Below are positions 37,225 to 46,984 of a DNA stretch of 64,000 nucleotides, piece by piece. The notes beneath the pieces were generated by a model, which was not told where the DNA came from, ran no database searches, and worked only from the letters and a program-made list of their open reading frames with translations. This DNA comes from Rivularia sp. PCC 7116. GTDB taxonomy: Bacteria; Cyanobacteriota; Cyanobacteriia; Cyanobacteriales; Nostocaceae. Where the stretch lies: positions 1,860,001 to 1,924,000 of the forward strand of contig NC_019678.1 in assembly GCF_000316665.1 (NCBI RefSeq), read 5' to 3'. Made by a program: the position numbers and the translations under genes. Every line of letters starts with the position of its first letter. Position 1 is the stretch's first letter.

Positions 37225-38658
37225 ATGTGGTCTGAACTGAAAAAAGCAATTAATGATATAAATGTTTCTGCTGACTGGATTGGTATTAGAGCAGTCAATG
37301 AAACATCCTCAAATCGTTCTGTTCGGGATGCTTTACCCCAGAGCAATGGTAAGTCTTCGAGTGTAGGAGTTATGGTCGAAGTCTTAGTTAACGGCTGTTT
37401 GGGCTATGGAGCTACTAATTCTTTTGAATTGGATGCACTGCAAGCTGCTGCCCAAACAGCTTATAAACAAGCGCTTGCAGCAAGTGAATGGTGGATACAT
37501 CCATTCGAGAAAATGACCGAACGTCCCAAAGTTGTGGGTGAATATACTTCACCGTTGGGTTCTCTCGATCGATTAAACCCAGGGGAAATTAATGATTTGC
37601 TGGTGCGTATATGTAAAAAGTTAAAAGTTGATGACAAAATTGTTCAGACTACAGCTAGCGCTACGACTACTGAAAAGAATACTTGGTTTGTCAGCAGTAA
37701 CGGGTCAGAAATTTATCAGAAATTTTTGTCATTCAGCACTCATTTCGGAGCTACTGCACAAGATGGTTTGATTGTGCAGCAACGGACTAACAATGGTTGG
37801 TCGGCGCATTGCTATCAAGGGCTTTTAGACTTTGGGCAAGAAGGTTTATGGCATCGCGTGCAACAGGTTGGGGAGCAAGCAGTAGAACTGTTAAGTGCGG
37901 AAGAATGTCCAAATACTCGGACTAATTTAGTTTTAGCTCCAGACCAAATGATGCTACAAATTCATGAAAGTGTAGGACATCCTTTGGAAATTGACCGGAT
38001 TTTGGGTGATGAGCGAAACTATGCTGGTGGCAGTTTTGTCAAAGCTGATGATTTTGGTCGTTTGGGTTATGGTTCTGCGGCAATGAATATTACTTTCGAT
38101 CCTACTGTTAAAGGTGAATTTGCCAGCTATGGTTTTGATGATACTGGTGCTGTAGCAACGCGAGAATACGTAATCGAAGAAGGTGTATTGCAGCGAGGTT
38201 TAGGAAGTTTGGAAAGTCAGGCTAGAAGCGGAGTTGATGGGGTTGCTTGTGCCCGTGCATGTTCTTGGAATAGACCACCAATCGACCGCATGGCTAATTT
38301 GAATTTAGAACCTGGTGAATCCAGTTTTGAAGAAATTATTGCCGGTATACAACATGGGGTTTACATGGAGTCTAACCGTTCTTGGTCAATAGATGACCGT
38401 CGATATAAATTTCAATTTGGCTGCGAATACGGTAAATTGATTGAAGACGGTAAGCTCACAAAAACCCTGCGAAATCCCAATTATAGAGCTACTACCCCAG
38501 AATTTTGGCAGAGTTTAATTAAAGTAGGCGATAAATCTACTTGGAAAATGTACGGTACTGCTTACTGCGGTAAAGGAGAACCAAACCAAGCAATTTCCGT
38601 AGGACATGGCTCCCCGGTTTGTTTATTTACAAATGTTGAAGTTTTCGGAGGAGGGTAG
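37225..38658 (+). CDS. tldD: TldD metalloprotease subunit
   Basis: 477 residues. The zinc site HESVGH (H247 to H252) and ERNYAGGSFVKADD are present, with the C-terminal FTNVEVFGGG. TldD pairs with TldE/PmbA to form a proteolytic chamber that trims unfolded peptides, including antitoxins and peptide-natural-product precursors in other bacteria. Start ATG 37225. The tldE gene follows 188 bases downstream on the same strand, separated by taccaat-type heptamers. No precursor peptide gene was recognised nearby. Confidence 0.93.
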   Translation: MWSELKKAINDINVSADWIGIRAVNETSSNRSVRDALPQSNGKSSSVGVMVEVLVNGCLGYGATNSFELDALQAAAQTAYKQALAASEWWIHPFEKMTERPKVVGEYTSPLGSLDRLNPGEINDLLVRICKKLKVDDKIVQTTASATTTEKNTWFVSSNGSEIYQKFLSFSTHFGATAQDGLIVQQRTNNGWSAHCYQGLLDFGQEGLWHRVQQVGEQAVELLSAEECPNTRTNLVLAPDQMMLQIHESVGHPLEIDRILGDERNYAGGSFVKADDFGRLGYGSAAMNITFDPTVKGEFASYGFDDTGAVATREYVIEEGVLQRGLGSLESQARSGVDGVACARACSWNRPPIDRMANLNLEPGESSFEEIIAGIQHGVYMESNRSWSIDDRRYKFQFGCEYGKLIEDGKLTKTLRNPNYRATTPEFWQSLIKVGDKSTWKMYGTAYCGKGEPNQAISVGHGSPVCLFTNVEVFGGG

Positions 38659-38846
38659 GGGATAGGTGATGGGTAATAGGGAGTGAAGGAAAACTTCTTA
38701 ATTATGAATTTCTAACTCAAGATTAAGCTGCTACTTTTTGAATTTGTTGTAGATCAGCTTATTGACGATTACCGATTACCAATTACCAACTACCAATTAC
38801 CAATTCAAAATCTAAAATCTAAAATCAATTTGACTGTATTACGTTC

Positions 38847-40193
38847 ATGAAAAACGAAGAGATATCTGCTTTGGAAGTCAGCTTCAATCAACTTTTTAAA
38901 TATCTTTTAGATAAAAAGAAACCAGAGGAAGAGTTTACTTTTAAACTTAATAAAGAACGCAGTCAGTTTACTCGGTTTAATCGTGCAAAAGTACGGCAAA
39001 CTGGAATTGTTGCGGATGCCTCAATTGAACTAACTTTAATTGCGGATCGGCGTAGTAGTTGTCGCATCTTTCCTGTTAGCGGTAATTGGGAATTAGATTC
39101 CCAGCAGGCATATACTTATTTGCAGGAATTAAGAGAAGAATTGCCTTTATTACCTGTAGATCCATATCTTGTTTTACCTAATGGTACTCAAACGACTCGG
39201 GATATTTATTCGGGAAATTTATTAGCCGAGGAAGATGTTGCGAAAACGGTTTTAGAAGCAGTTACAAATTTGGATTTTACTGGATTTTATGCAGGGGGTA
39301 TTGTAGCCCAAGGTTATGCTGATTCTGGTGGTAAGAAACATTGGTTTAGTACCGATACTTTTACATTAGATTATTCAATATTTACCGATTCAGGACAAGC
39401 CGTGAAAGGCTTTTTCGCTGGAAATGATTGGAACAATCAAGCTTACTCAGATAAAATTTCTCAAGCTAAGCAGCAACTAGAATTACTTTCTCGTCCTTCT
39501 AAACAAATACCGCGAGGACATTATAAAACTTATTTTGCTCCTGCTGCGGTTGCAGAGTTGTTAATAATGCTTTCTTGGGGTGGTTTAAGCGAAGCCGATA
39601 TTCAGCAGGGAAACAGCGCTTTAGCAATGCTTGCAAGTAAAGAAAAGACGCTTTCTCCAAAATTTAGCTTACGCGAAAACTTTCAAACTGGTTTAGTTCC
39701 GCGTTTCAACGAATGGGGAGAAATGGCTCCTTTAGAATTACGTTTAATTGAGAAAGGTGCTTTATCGAATACTTTAGTTAATTCTCGTAGCTCTATTGAG
39801 TATGACAAAGACGCAAATGGTGCTAATAGCTCCGAGTCTTTACGCTCCCCGCAAATTAGTCGAGGAAATTTACCTTCTGAGAAGATTTTATCTATTTTAG
39901 ATACAGGGCTATATGTATCTAATTTGCACTACCTAAATTGGAGCGATCGCCCTTCTGGAAGAATTACGGGTATGACTCGTTATGCTTGCTTCTGGGTTGC
40001 GAATGGCGAAATAGTGGCACCGATAGAAGATTTACGATTTGATGACAGTTTATACAACTTTTGGGGCAATAACCTAATAGATTTTACGGATAAAACCGAA
40101 TTTATTCCCGAAGTTGGAACTTATGATAATCGTCAGCTTGGCGGTAGTATGGTTCCGGGAATGTTGGTGGAAGACTTTACTTATACGCTTTAG
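38847..40193 (+). CDS. pmbA: TldE/PmbA subunit
   Basis: 448 residues, the non-catalytic partner of TldD (no HExxxH). Family features: TRFNRAKVRQTGIV, GRITGMTRYACFWVANGEIV and the C-terminal FTYTL. It forms the TldD/E heterodimer that degrades short unstructured peptides. Start ATG 38847 (MKNEEISALEV). Confidence 0.9.
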   Translation: MKNEEISALEVSFNQLFKYLLDKKKPEEEFTFKLNKERSQFTRFNRAKVRQTGIVADASIELTLIADRRSSCRIFPVSGNWELDSQQAYTYLQELREELPLLPVDPYLVLPNGTQTTRDIYSGNLLAEEDVAKTVLEAVTNLDFTGFYAGGIVAQGYADSGGKKHWFSTDTFTLDYSIFTDSGQAVKGFFAGNDWNNQAYSDKISQAKQQLELLSRPSKQIPRGHYKTYFAPAAVAELLIMLSWGGLSEADIQQGNSALAMLASKEKTLSPKFSLRENFQTGLVPRFNEWGEMAPLELRLIEKGALSNTLVNSRSSIEYDKDANGANSSESLRSPQISRGNLPSEKILSILDTGLYVSNLHYLNWSDRPSGRITGMTRYACFWVANGEIVAPIEDLRFDDSLYNFWGNNLIDFTDKTEFIPEVGTYDNRQLGGSMVPGMLVEDFTYTL

Positions 40194-40634
40194 GATTACT
40201 CGACGATCAAATATTCCCCAGACTTTTAATCTGGGGCTAATAAAAAATCAGCGATTAAATATACAACTCTAAGCAAAAAATAAGTAATTATCTCATTATA
40301 ATCGGGATTATATTAGATGTTTTTGTGATAAATAAAACCTTATGAATACTTAAGGTTACTCCCATTAAGAGTGGAAGATTACCCATGTTGAGTGAGAGAG
40401 AAATTGTATAGGAAATTTGATAAGCGAAACGGGAGTAAGAAGGTAATGGGTTAAATGCTTAACTGAGTATTATTGTAGTGACTCATCAAAAGTTAATGAG
40501 TTTAACGATTCGTTGGACGGGTTTTTGTAAAAAGCAATATGGATAACTTGCCATCAATTGAAGCTTTTTTTGATTATGGAAATTTTGAATATTTGGAAGC
40601 TAAGAGTAAATAATCTGAAGTATTTATGTGAAAA
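40194..40634. other. Spacer without recognised gene
   Basis: Only a 24-codon frame with ATG at 40539 (starting MDNLPSIEAFFDYG) is visible, too short to support as a gene. A small inverted repeat (cttatgaatacttaag) lies near 40340. Confidence 0.35.
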
Positions 40635-40961
40635 CTATCTATTTCTCTGAGCCCCGTAAAATACAATATCTTTTAAACTCAAGTAAAAGACTAGAGCAGA
40701 TAATAGAAGTTGTTGAAACTGTAAAATTGGGTCTAATCGCCAGCCTTGAAATAGTAAAATAAAACCCGAAAATACGATAAAAATTGGAAAAACAAGCAAT
40801 TGAATCAGATAAAAGGTTCTTGCCGAACTACTGATTCTATTCCAAATTCTCGTTAATTTAACTATTAGGAATATTAAATAAAATAAGCCGAAAATCATTT
40901 GAAGTAATCCTAGCAAAGATGCCGGATTAGTGCCAATATTAACTTGAGCTAAATAAAACAT
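40635..40961 (-). CDS. ycf66: Ycf66 family membrane protein
   Basis: 108 residues with three or four hydrophobic segments. The Ycf66 hallmarks are NPASLLGLLQMIFGL near the N-terminus and FILLFQGWRLDPILQFQQLL in the middle. The family is found in cyanobacteria and some chloroplasts; its function is unknown. Start ATG 40961. It is 46 bases downstream of the DivIVA-like gene on the same strand and may share its transcript. Confidence 0.8.
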   Translation of the reverse strand: MFYLAQVNIGTNPASLLGLLQMIFGLFYLIFLIVKLTRIWNRISSSARTFYLIQLLVFPIFIVFSGFILLFQGWRLDPILQFQQLLLSALVFYLSLKDIVFYGAQRNR

Positions 40962-41007
40962 TTGTAATAACTGTTTATTAGGTTTTATTTTCTACAAGTA
41001 TATCTTT

Positions 41008-41691
41008 CTATTTCTTTTTAACATTCTTACCAGGATAACCGCGCTGGGGTGACTGTTTTTCTGGATAAAGCTGCTGTCTACCGTTACGAATAATCTTTAA
41101 CGATTCGTTGAGTTCATGCTCCATATGTTCTAAAACATTATCAGCATATTGATCTGCACCTTGAGCAATTTGTTCGGCTTCTTCCATTGCTAAACGACGC
41201 ATTTCTTCTATTTCTTGCTGACAAGCACGTCGTTTGCGTTCGATTTCATCAAGAGTTTCTTGCATTATCTGCTCGCACTCTTGCTGTACTTGTCGGCTCA
41301 ATTGTTCGGTTTGTTGTTCGGCTTGTCTGATGATATCGCTTTCATTGAGCACTTGCGCTCTTTTCGCTTGTGCTGCTTCCACCATTTGCTGCCCGTAAGC
41401 TTCTGCTTCTAAAAGAATTTCTTCTTTTTGCTGAATAGTTAATACTGCTTCTTGGAAAGCATCAGGTAAAGATAAGCGGATAAAATCAAGCTGTTCGAGC
41501 ATTTTTTCTTCATCTACCAAAGTTCTTCCCGTTAAAGGAATGCGAAAGCTGGTAAGAATTATTTCTTCTAAACGGTTAAGTTCCTGCTGAATATCTACGC
41601 TTCCCGACTGTTGGGGAAACTGTTGAGGGGGCTGACTTCCGTTCTGTCCGTTTTGATTGGGTTCGATACCGTTTGGTTGTGGGTGAAGCAT
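41008..41691 (-). CDS. DivIVA-like coiled-coil protein
   Basis: 227 residues. After a Gln/Asn/Pro-rich lead (1-33) the protein is almost entirely coiled coil ([14 protein letters not shown], then long [37 protein letters not shown]). The order matches the cyanobacterial DivIVA-like protein commonly encoded next to coaD. It probably acts in cell division or polar organisation. Its first ~97 bases overlap the 3' end of coaD in another frame; the ATG is inside coaD. Confidence 0.75.
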   Translation of the reverse strand: MLHPQPNGIEPNQNGQNGSQPPQQFPQQSGSVDIQQELNRLEEIILTSFRIPLTGRTLVDEEKMLEQLDFIRLSLPDAFQEAVLTIQQKEEILLEAEAYGQQMVEAAQAKRAQVLNESDIIRQAEQQTEQLSRQVQQECEQIMQETLDEIERKRRACQQEIEEMRRLAMEEAEQIAQGADQYADNVLEHMEHELNESLKIIRNGRQQLYPEKQSPQRGYPGKNVKKK

Positions 41692-42152
41692 TTGTATGTA
41701 TCCAAAGCAACGTGAGGGGGAACGAGATGATTAATAGAACCACCAAACCTTGCAATCTCTTTTACCACACTACTACTTAAAAAACTATATTCATTTGACG
41801 TTGCTAAAAACACAGTTTCTATGTCGGTGGAAAGAGTTTTATTGGTGTGTGCCATTTGCAGTTCAACTTCAAAGTCGGAAATTGCCCTTAAGCCCCTTAA
41901 CAAAACTTTTGCTTTGTGCATGTGAGCATATTCGACAGTTAAACCTTCAAAAGCATCTATTTCTACATTATCTAGATGTGTGGTAGATTGACGTATTTGT
42001 TCTAAACGTTGTTGCACGCTGAACAATGGAGTTTTATTGGGATTACGTAATACAGCAACAATGATTTGTGAAAATAGCTGACTACCGCGCTCAATAATAT
42101 CAAGATGTCCCAGGGTTACGGGGTCAAAACTTCCAGGATAAATCGCAATCAT
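41595..42152 (-). CDS. coaD: Phosphopantetheine adenylyltransferase
   Basis: 185 residues; typical CoaD is ~160. It adenylates 4'-phosphopantetheine in coenzyme A synthesis. The nucleotidyl-transferase motif [14 protein letters not shown] (TxGH) is at residues 7-20, and the [13 protein letters not shown] helix is present. The extra ~25 C-terminal residues ([15 protein letters not shown] onward) overlap the start of the DivIVA-like gene, so about 97 bases are read in two frames. Start ATG 42152. Confidence 0.94.
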   Translation of the reverse strand: MIAIYPGSFDPVTLGHLDIIERGSQLFSQIIVAVLRNPNKTPLFSVQQRLEQIRQSTTHLDNVEIDAFEGLTVEYAHMHKAKVLLRGLRAISDFEVELQMAHTNKTLSTDIETVFLATSNEYSFLSSSVVKEIARFGGSINHLVPPHVALDTYKCFTHNQTVSNPIKTDRTEVSPLNSFPNSREA

Positions 42153-42381
42153 TACACTTAGTTATTTTTAACTTCAGTAATTGTATTGAAGTATTTCTAT
42201 CTCAGAGATAATGTGTTCAAAATTACAAATTCAACTGTAATATTCAAAATGTAATTTATTTACCCATTATGCCTGAATTCGCATCAAAATATACTATTTC
42301 CATCTATAGCCGATGTCAAATTCTTGATGTCTGTTTTATATCTTCTTATTTTCAATTCTTAATCAATAGTTTTAAATCTTT

Positions 42382-44121
42382 ATGAAATTACCCAGCTTGT
42401 GGAATAGAAGACAAATACCCGATATCAAGATTGTACCGGATTGGTATATAGTTTTAGGACGCATAGATGCTAGCAATTATGATGTTAATTACTGCTTTGA
42501 AGAGTTTTTTGTTATCAAAACTCAAGTAGTAAAAAGTCATAATAGTCGTTTTATTGTAGTTGGAGATATTTGGTTAAGCAACCGCCATGATTTGCTGCAA
42601 TTTTTACATTCAGATAAAGAATATACTGATAAAGAAATAGTAGCGCATCTTTGGGAAGTTAAAGGCGAAGAATGTCTCAATTTATTGGAAGGAATGTTCT
42701 CACTATGTGTTTGGGATAACCAAGAAAGACAGCTATATTTAATTCGAGATGGCGTTGGTTGCTGTACTATTTATTACACTAATTCGGATAAAGTGTGCGT
42801 TATTGCTCCTCGTTTAGCGACGCTTTTACCGCATCATTCCCAACTATTGGATTTAGTTGCTTTAAGAGATTATCTTTGCTGTGCTTTTGTACCTGGAGAG
42901 CAAACGCTTTGGGAAAACGTAAAGGAATTGTCTCCGGGCAAGGTTTTGCAGATGGAATCCTCTGAGGAAGGAGGAATAAATTTCATCAATCAAAGGTGGT
43001 TTTGGCAAGCAAGAGAAAATATTCAGAATGCAGAGGAAAGTTTAATTTGGCATGGAAAACAGTTAAGACAGCTTTTAGATCGGGTTGTAAAAGAATATTT
43101 ACCTGTAAACGAACCTGTAGGGGTTTATTTATCTGGGGGTTTAGATTCAAGCTGTATTACCGCACTTGCCGCTAAGTTTCATAGTCACCCAGTGCATACT
43201 TATTCGATTCATTTTGGCGAAGATTGTCCGAATGAATTAGAGTTTTCTGGTTTAGTAGCGCAACACTGCAAAACCCAGCATCATATCCTAGAAATTACAC
43301 CCGATGATATGTGGGATAAGCTACCGCTAACAATGTCATATTTAGACGACCCCATCGGCGATCCTTTGACGGTACCAAACTATTTATTAGGAAAGATAGC
43401 GCAGGAAAACTCGCGTGTAATATTGAATGGAGAAGGCGGCGACCCTTGTTTCGGCGGTCCTAAAAACCAGCCGATGCTTTTAGATCGGCTTTACGATGGA
43501 GTCAAAAATACTGAAGATAGCTTAGTAACAAATTACATTAATTCCTTTAAGAAATGTTCGCGATTTTTACCCCAACTTCTCAAACCAGAGGTTTTTGCAA
43601 AAGTAAAAGACAAGGATTTTCTATTTGCCGATTATTTGTATAGACAAGAAAATTATCTCAATCGGTTAATGACAATAAACATCAAATTTAAAGGAGCAGA
43701 CCATATTTTAACAAAAGTTAATAACATGACTGTTGCTAACAATTTAGAAGGGCGATCGCCGTTATTTGATAGAAGAGTAGTAGAGATGGCGATGCAGATA
43801 CCACCACAATATAAACTAGCAGGGGCGCAAGAAAAAGCGGTATTAAAACAAGCCGTTTTAGAGGTATTACCAAAACAAATTATAGATCGTCCCAAAAGTG
43901 GGATGATGGTACCGGTACAGTATTGGTTTAAAAATACTTGGCAGCGTCGAGCAAAAAGTTTGTTGCTAAATAGAAAAGCGGAAATAGCACCATATTTAAA
44001 TCAAGATTTAATCAAACAATGGTTAAATTATCGCGGTGATGCTTGGCGACGTTATGGGGTGAAATTGTGGTTATTGGTAAGTTTAGAATTTTGGTTGCAG
44101 GTGCAGAAGAAGAATCGGTAA
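42382..44121 (+). CDS. Asparagine-synthetase-like amide ligase lacking glutaminase Cys
   Basis: 579 residues. An N-terminal Ntn-type glutaminase-like domain (to ~195; GMFSLCVWDNQERQLYLIRD) is followed by the adenylating synthetase domain with PP-loop LSGGLDSS (250-257) and NGEGGDPCFGG. The true enzyme needs Cys at position 2; this one begins MKLPS, so it cannot use glutamine in the normal way. Related Cys-less enzymes form beta-lactams or peptide bonds with other nucleophiles. Start ATG 42382. A second Cys-less copy is at 49996-51732. The product is unknown. Confidence 0.85.
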   Translation: MKLPSLWNRRQIPDIKIVPDWYIVLGRIDASNYDVNYCFEEFFVIKTQVVKSHNSRFIVVGDIWLSNRHDLLQFLHSDKEYTDKEIVAHLWEVKGEECLNLLEGMFSLCVWDNQERQLYLIRDGVGCCTIYYTNSDKVCVIAPRLATLLPHHSQLLDLVALRDYLCCAFVPGEQTLWENVKELSPGKVLQMESSEEGGINFINQRWFWQARENIQNAEESLIWHGKQLRQLLDRVVKEYLPVNEPVGVYLSGGLDSSCITALAAKFHSHPVHTYSIHFGEDCPNELEFSGLVAQHCKTQHHILEITPDDMWDKLPLTMSYLDDPIGDPLTVPNYLLGKIAQENSRVILNGEGGDPCFGGPKNQPMLLDRLYDGVKNTEDSLVTNYINSFKKCSRFLPQLLKPEVFAKVKDKDFLFADYLYRQENYLNRLMTINIKFKGADHILTKVNNMTVANNLEGRSPLFDRRVVEMAMQIPPQYKLAGAQEKAVLKQAVLEVLPKQIIDRPKSGMMVPVQYWFKNTWQRRAKSLLLNRKAEIAPYLNQDLIKQWLNYRGDAWRRYGVKLWLLVSLEFWLQVQKKNR

Positions 44122-44189
44122 TTGGCAATTGTTTTTTTATTTGCAACAACTGCTCACTGCTCACTGATAACTGCTCACTGCTGACTGAT

Positions 44190-45323
44190 TCACCCAAAGC
44201 AATCGTCGGCGAATATCGAAATATCGCAAGCATCACTACCTCCTGAAAAATCTCCACCACCGCTATAGTCAACAAAACTATCGCTACTAGCAGATTGACG
44301 GCTGTTTGCAATACCTTGACTAATTACGCTTAAAAGTTTTTGCGGGGTGAAAGATTCTAATTCTACATATTTGCCTGCTTCTAACCATTTAATTTCTTCA
44401 TTTATTAAATATTTTTTGATTTCTAATGATAATTCTTTGGCTTGTGCTGCAAATTCTTCTGAAATTTGAGTGAAAAAATTAGAATTGTTAAATACCTGAC
44501 GCGGTAGCAATCCTATATCGTAAATAGTAACGTTGGAATTGGAAGTATTAGAAAACCAATCGGGATTTGTAGAAAGAGTATTTACGACACTAACACCGCT
44601 TGGGGAAGCGTCATGTAAAACATAGATTTTTAAATCGTTATTGCGACGCAGCATGTGCATTACCGTATCAAAAATATTTTCGGGATAACCATCAATACTT
44701 AAGACAGCGGAATTATTTTCAAAATGAAAGTTGTTAGCGATGAGTAGATTTGCAATTTCTGCGCTGTCGCAAATAACTACTCTATCAAAACTGTATGTAG
44801 TAATATCTGAGTTTACAGAGCTTGGCAAATTTCTTTGTGTGGATAAAGTGAGTAAGCCATCAATAGGATTAACCGATTGCCAGATATTCAAATAATCTTG
44901 AAATTTTTGAGGAGTAACAAGAAGTTTTTGAATTTTTTTGTTTTTTTTATAATCTTGTATTGCTATTCCACTGACTACCATAGATACGCCAGCCACTGCA
45001 ATCAATAATTCTGAAGTCTGCTGGGAAAATACAATTCCGACAATCACTAAAACAAAACCGAATAATATCAACTCGCTAGTTATGTCAGGTTGCTTTTTAA
45101 GCAAACGTTTATTAAGAAGATAAAACAACTGCTTTTCCGTAAACTTAAAAGTATTATTTGCTGAAATATCATTGATTAGTTTAGCGAAAAAAACATCGCT
45201 AAACTTTACGCTATACATAAATTTCGGTTCAAAAGCAAACTGATGAGAGCAAGCTTTACAGCGTCTAGAATTTGCAATACGCTCTTTATAAGTATTTTCA
45301 GCGCCGCAGTTTATACACTTCAT
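44190..45323 (-). CDS. Zinc-ribbon membrane protein with TOPRIM-like segment (copy 1)
   Basis: 377 residues. A CxxC...CxxC zinc ribbon (C3, C6, C22, C25) is followed by a conserved region (~40-75, with DISANNTFKFTEKQLFYLLNK) and two membrane helices (~82-122). Residues ~178-245 (FDRVVICDSAEIANLL, VLSIDGYPENIF, IYVLHDASPSGV) have the strand/helix order of a TOPRIM domain like that of topoisomerase VI subunit A. The C-terminus is Gly/Ser/Asp-rich and ends DDCFG. I do not know the family. It is a paralogue of the next gene, 268 bases upstream. Confidence 0.65.
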   Translation of the reverse strand: MKCINCGAENTYKERIANSRRCKACSHQFAFEPKFMYSVKFSDVFFAKLINDISANNTFKFTEKQLFYLLNKRLLKKQPDITSELILFGFVLVIVGIVFSQQTSELLIAVAGVSMVVSGIAIQDYKKNKKIQKLLVTPQKFQDYLNIWQSVNPIDGLLTLSTQRNLPSSVNSDITTYSFDRVVICDSAEIANLLIANNFHFENNSAVLSIDGYPENIFDTVMHMLRRNNDLKIYVLHDASPSGVSVVNTLSTNPDWFSNTSNSNVTIYDIGLLPRQVFNNSNFFTQISEEFAAQAKELSLEIKKYLINEEIKWLEAGKYVELESFTPQKLLSVISQGIANSRQSASSDSFVDYSGGGDFSGGSDACDISIFADDCFG

Positions 45324-45434
45324 AAACTATGTTGTAATTAAAAATTATTAACTCGTTTCTAGCCTCTGTCTAAACTGTTGACTTTGACCTAATTTTGATG
45401 ATTTTAATTCAGACTTTTATCGTGTTAACGTTAT

Positions 45435-45500
45435 GGTGCGTTAGATGATGTAGAAAAAGTTTCCCTTTTAATAGATAAATTGTCGTGCATCTAACACACC
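45435..45500. repeat. Inverted repeat of the GTGYGTTAGATG type
   Basis: gtgcgttagatg (45436-45447) faces catctaacacac (45488-45499) with one mismatch. Similar pairs built on gtgtgtt/aacacaccctac occur at about 48282-48355 and 49872-49938. These are dispersed palindromic spacers. Confidence 0.55.
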
Positions 45501-45591
45501 CTACAAGGAATTTACTTTCAAACTCGTTTCTAAGCAGAGCCTTCGTAGAGAGGTAGAACCTTGTAACGAGAATTTCTAACTGATAACTGAT

Positions 45592-46917
45592 TCATCCAAA
45601 GCTATCAATAGCGTAAATCGCAATACCGGTATCGCTATCGCTATCGTTATCATAATCATCATAGCCGCCAATAAAAGTAGTTCCACCACTATCAGGTTGA
45701 AAACTTTCGGGTTGACGACTTTTAGCAATACCTTGAGTTACGACTCTTAATAACCTTTTTGGAGTGAAAGATTCTAATTCTATAAATTTACCTGACTCTA
45801 ACCACTCAATTTCTGCTTCGGTTAAATCTCGTTTGACATCAATTGATAAGTTTCGGGCATCTCTTCCATATTCTTCTTTTTGCTGTACAAATGCCTTGGA
45901 ATTATTTATAAACTGACGTGGAAGCAATCCCAAATCATAAATAGTAACGTCGGTGTTAGAAAACCAATTGGGGCTAGTACGGAGATGATTTAATAAACTT
46001 ACACCGCGTGGAGAAGCATTATGTAAAGCATAAACTTTTAAATCGGGATTGCGTCTGAGCATTTCCATAATTGTACTAAAAATATTTTCTGGATATCCAG
46101 TAATACTTAACACGGCACAGTTATTTTCAAAGTGGAAATTATTGGCTATTAATAATTGAGCAACTTCCGCACTATCGCAAACAACGACTCTATCAAAACT
46201 GTATGCGGTGATATCAGGGTTGATATTAGCTGGTGTATTTTCCTGACGCGCTGAAGGCAACATATTAGTAATTGTGCCATTGATTTCTTGCCAGCGATTT
46301 ACCCAAATTTGAAATAAATTTTGATTGATAGTTAATGTACCTGCTGGCTCTCCCAAACTCTGTATTTCTGCTAAAGAATTTAATTGTGTTGTTCCTAAAT
46401 AAATTAGCGCCATACCGACAATAACACTGATTATAAATATAGCGAATGAATTAATTGAAAGTGCAAATAAAATTCCTAATATCAAAATTACAATACCGCT
46501 GATTTGAACAAACCTGGCGTTACCTTTACGAACATTAGATTTATTTTTTCGAGATGTACTTTGATTAAGAGATACAACGATTAAAATTAAGAAGCCTATA
46601 ACTACTGATATTCCAGAAGTAGGTATTCCAAATATAAAAATAAGTACGAATGCAACTATTTTACCTGCATTTATTTGGTTAGTTTTTTTACGAATACGCT
46701 TATCTAAAACATAAAAAAATTGCTTAGGAGTAAAGTATAAGGTTCCGTTAGCGGAAATATCTGTAATTATTTTTTGAAAAAATGGGTCGGTAAATTTATA
46801 TTTGGTATCGGTACTTTTTGGTTCAAAAGTAAAAGTATGATTGCAGTTTTTACACCTACCTTGATTGGCAGTTCGTTCTTTTAAATTATTGTCAACTCCG
46901 CAATTAACGCATTTCAT
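45592..46917 (-). CDS. Zinc-ribbon membrane protein with TOPRIM-like segment (copy 2)
   Basis: 441 residues, a paralogue of the gene at 44190-45323. The zinc ribbon has the same spacing (C3, C6, C22, C25). There are more hydrophobic segments here (about four between 85 and 185). The TOPRIM-like stretch is FDRVVVCDSAEVAQLL, VLSITGYPENIF, VYALHNASPRGV; the Asp of HDASP in copy 1 is Asn here, so metal-dependent catalysis is doubtful. The C-terminus is Asp/Gly-rich and ends IDSFG. Both copies may act as membrane-tethered sensors. The function is unknown. Confidence 0.65.
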   Translation of the reverse strand: MKCVNCGVDNNLKERTANQGRCKNCNHTFTFEPKSTDTKYKFTDPFFQKIITDISANGTLYFTPKQFFYVLDKRIRKKTNQINAGKIVAFVLIFIFGIPTSGISVVIGFLILIVVSLNQSTSRKNKSNVRKGNARFVQISGIVILILGILFALSINSFAIFIISVIVGMALIYLGTTQLNSLAEIQSLGEPAGTLTINQNLFQIWVNRWQEINGTITNMLPSARQENTPANINPDITAYSFDRVVVCDSAEVAQLLIANNFHFENNCAVLSITGYPENIFSTIMEMLRRNPDLKVYALHNASPRGVSLLNHLRTSPNWFSNTDVTIYDLGLLPRQFINNSKAFVQQKEEYGRDARNLSIDVKRDLTEAEIEWLESGKFIELESFTPKRLLRVVTQGIAKSRQPESFQPDSGGTTFIGGYDDYDNDSDSDTGIAIYAIDSFG

Positions 46918-46984
46918 TTATTTCTCCTTTTAAGTAAGTAAAGCTTCCCTCTCCTTAATAAGGAGAGGGATTGAGGGTGAGGTT

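Noticed and set aside
40539-40613. 24-codon frame MDNLPSIEAFFDYG...
   Set aside because: Too short and without a ribosome site; could be a gene fragment but cannot be supported.
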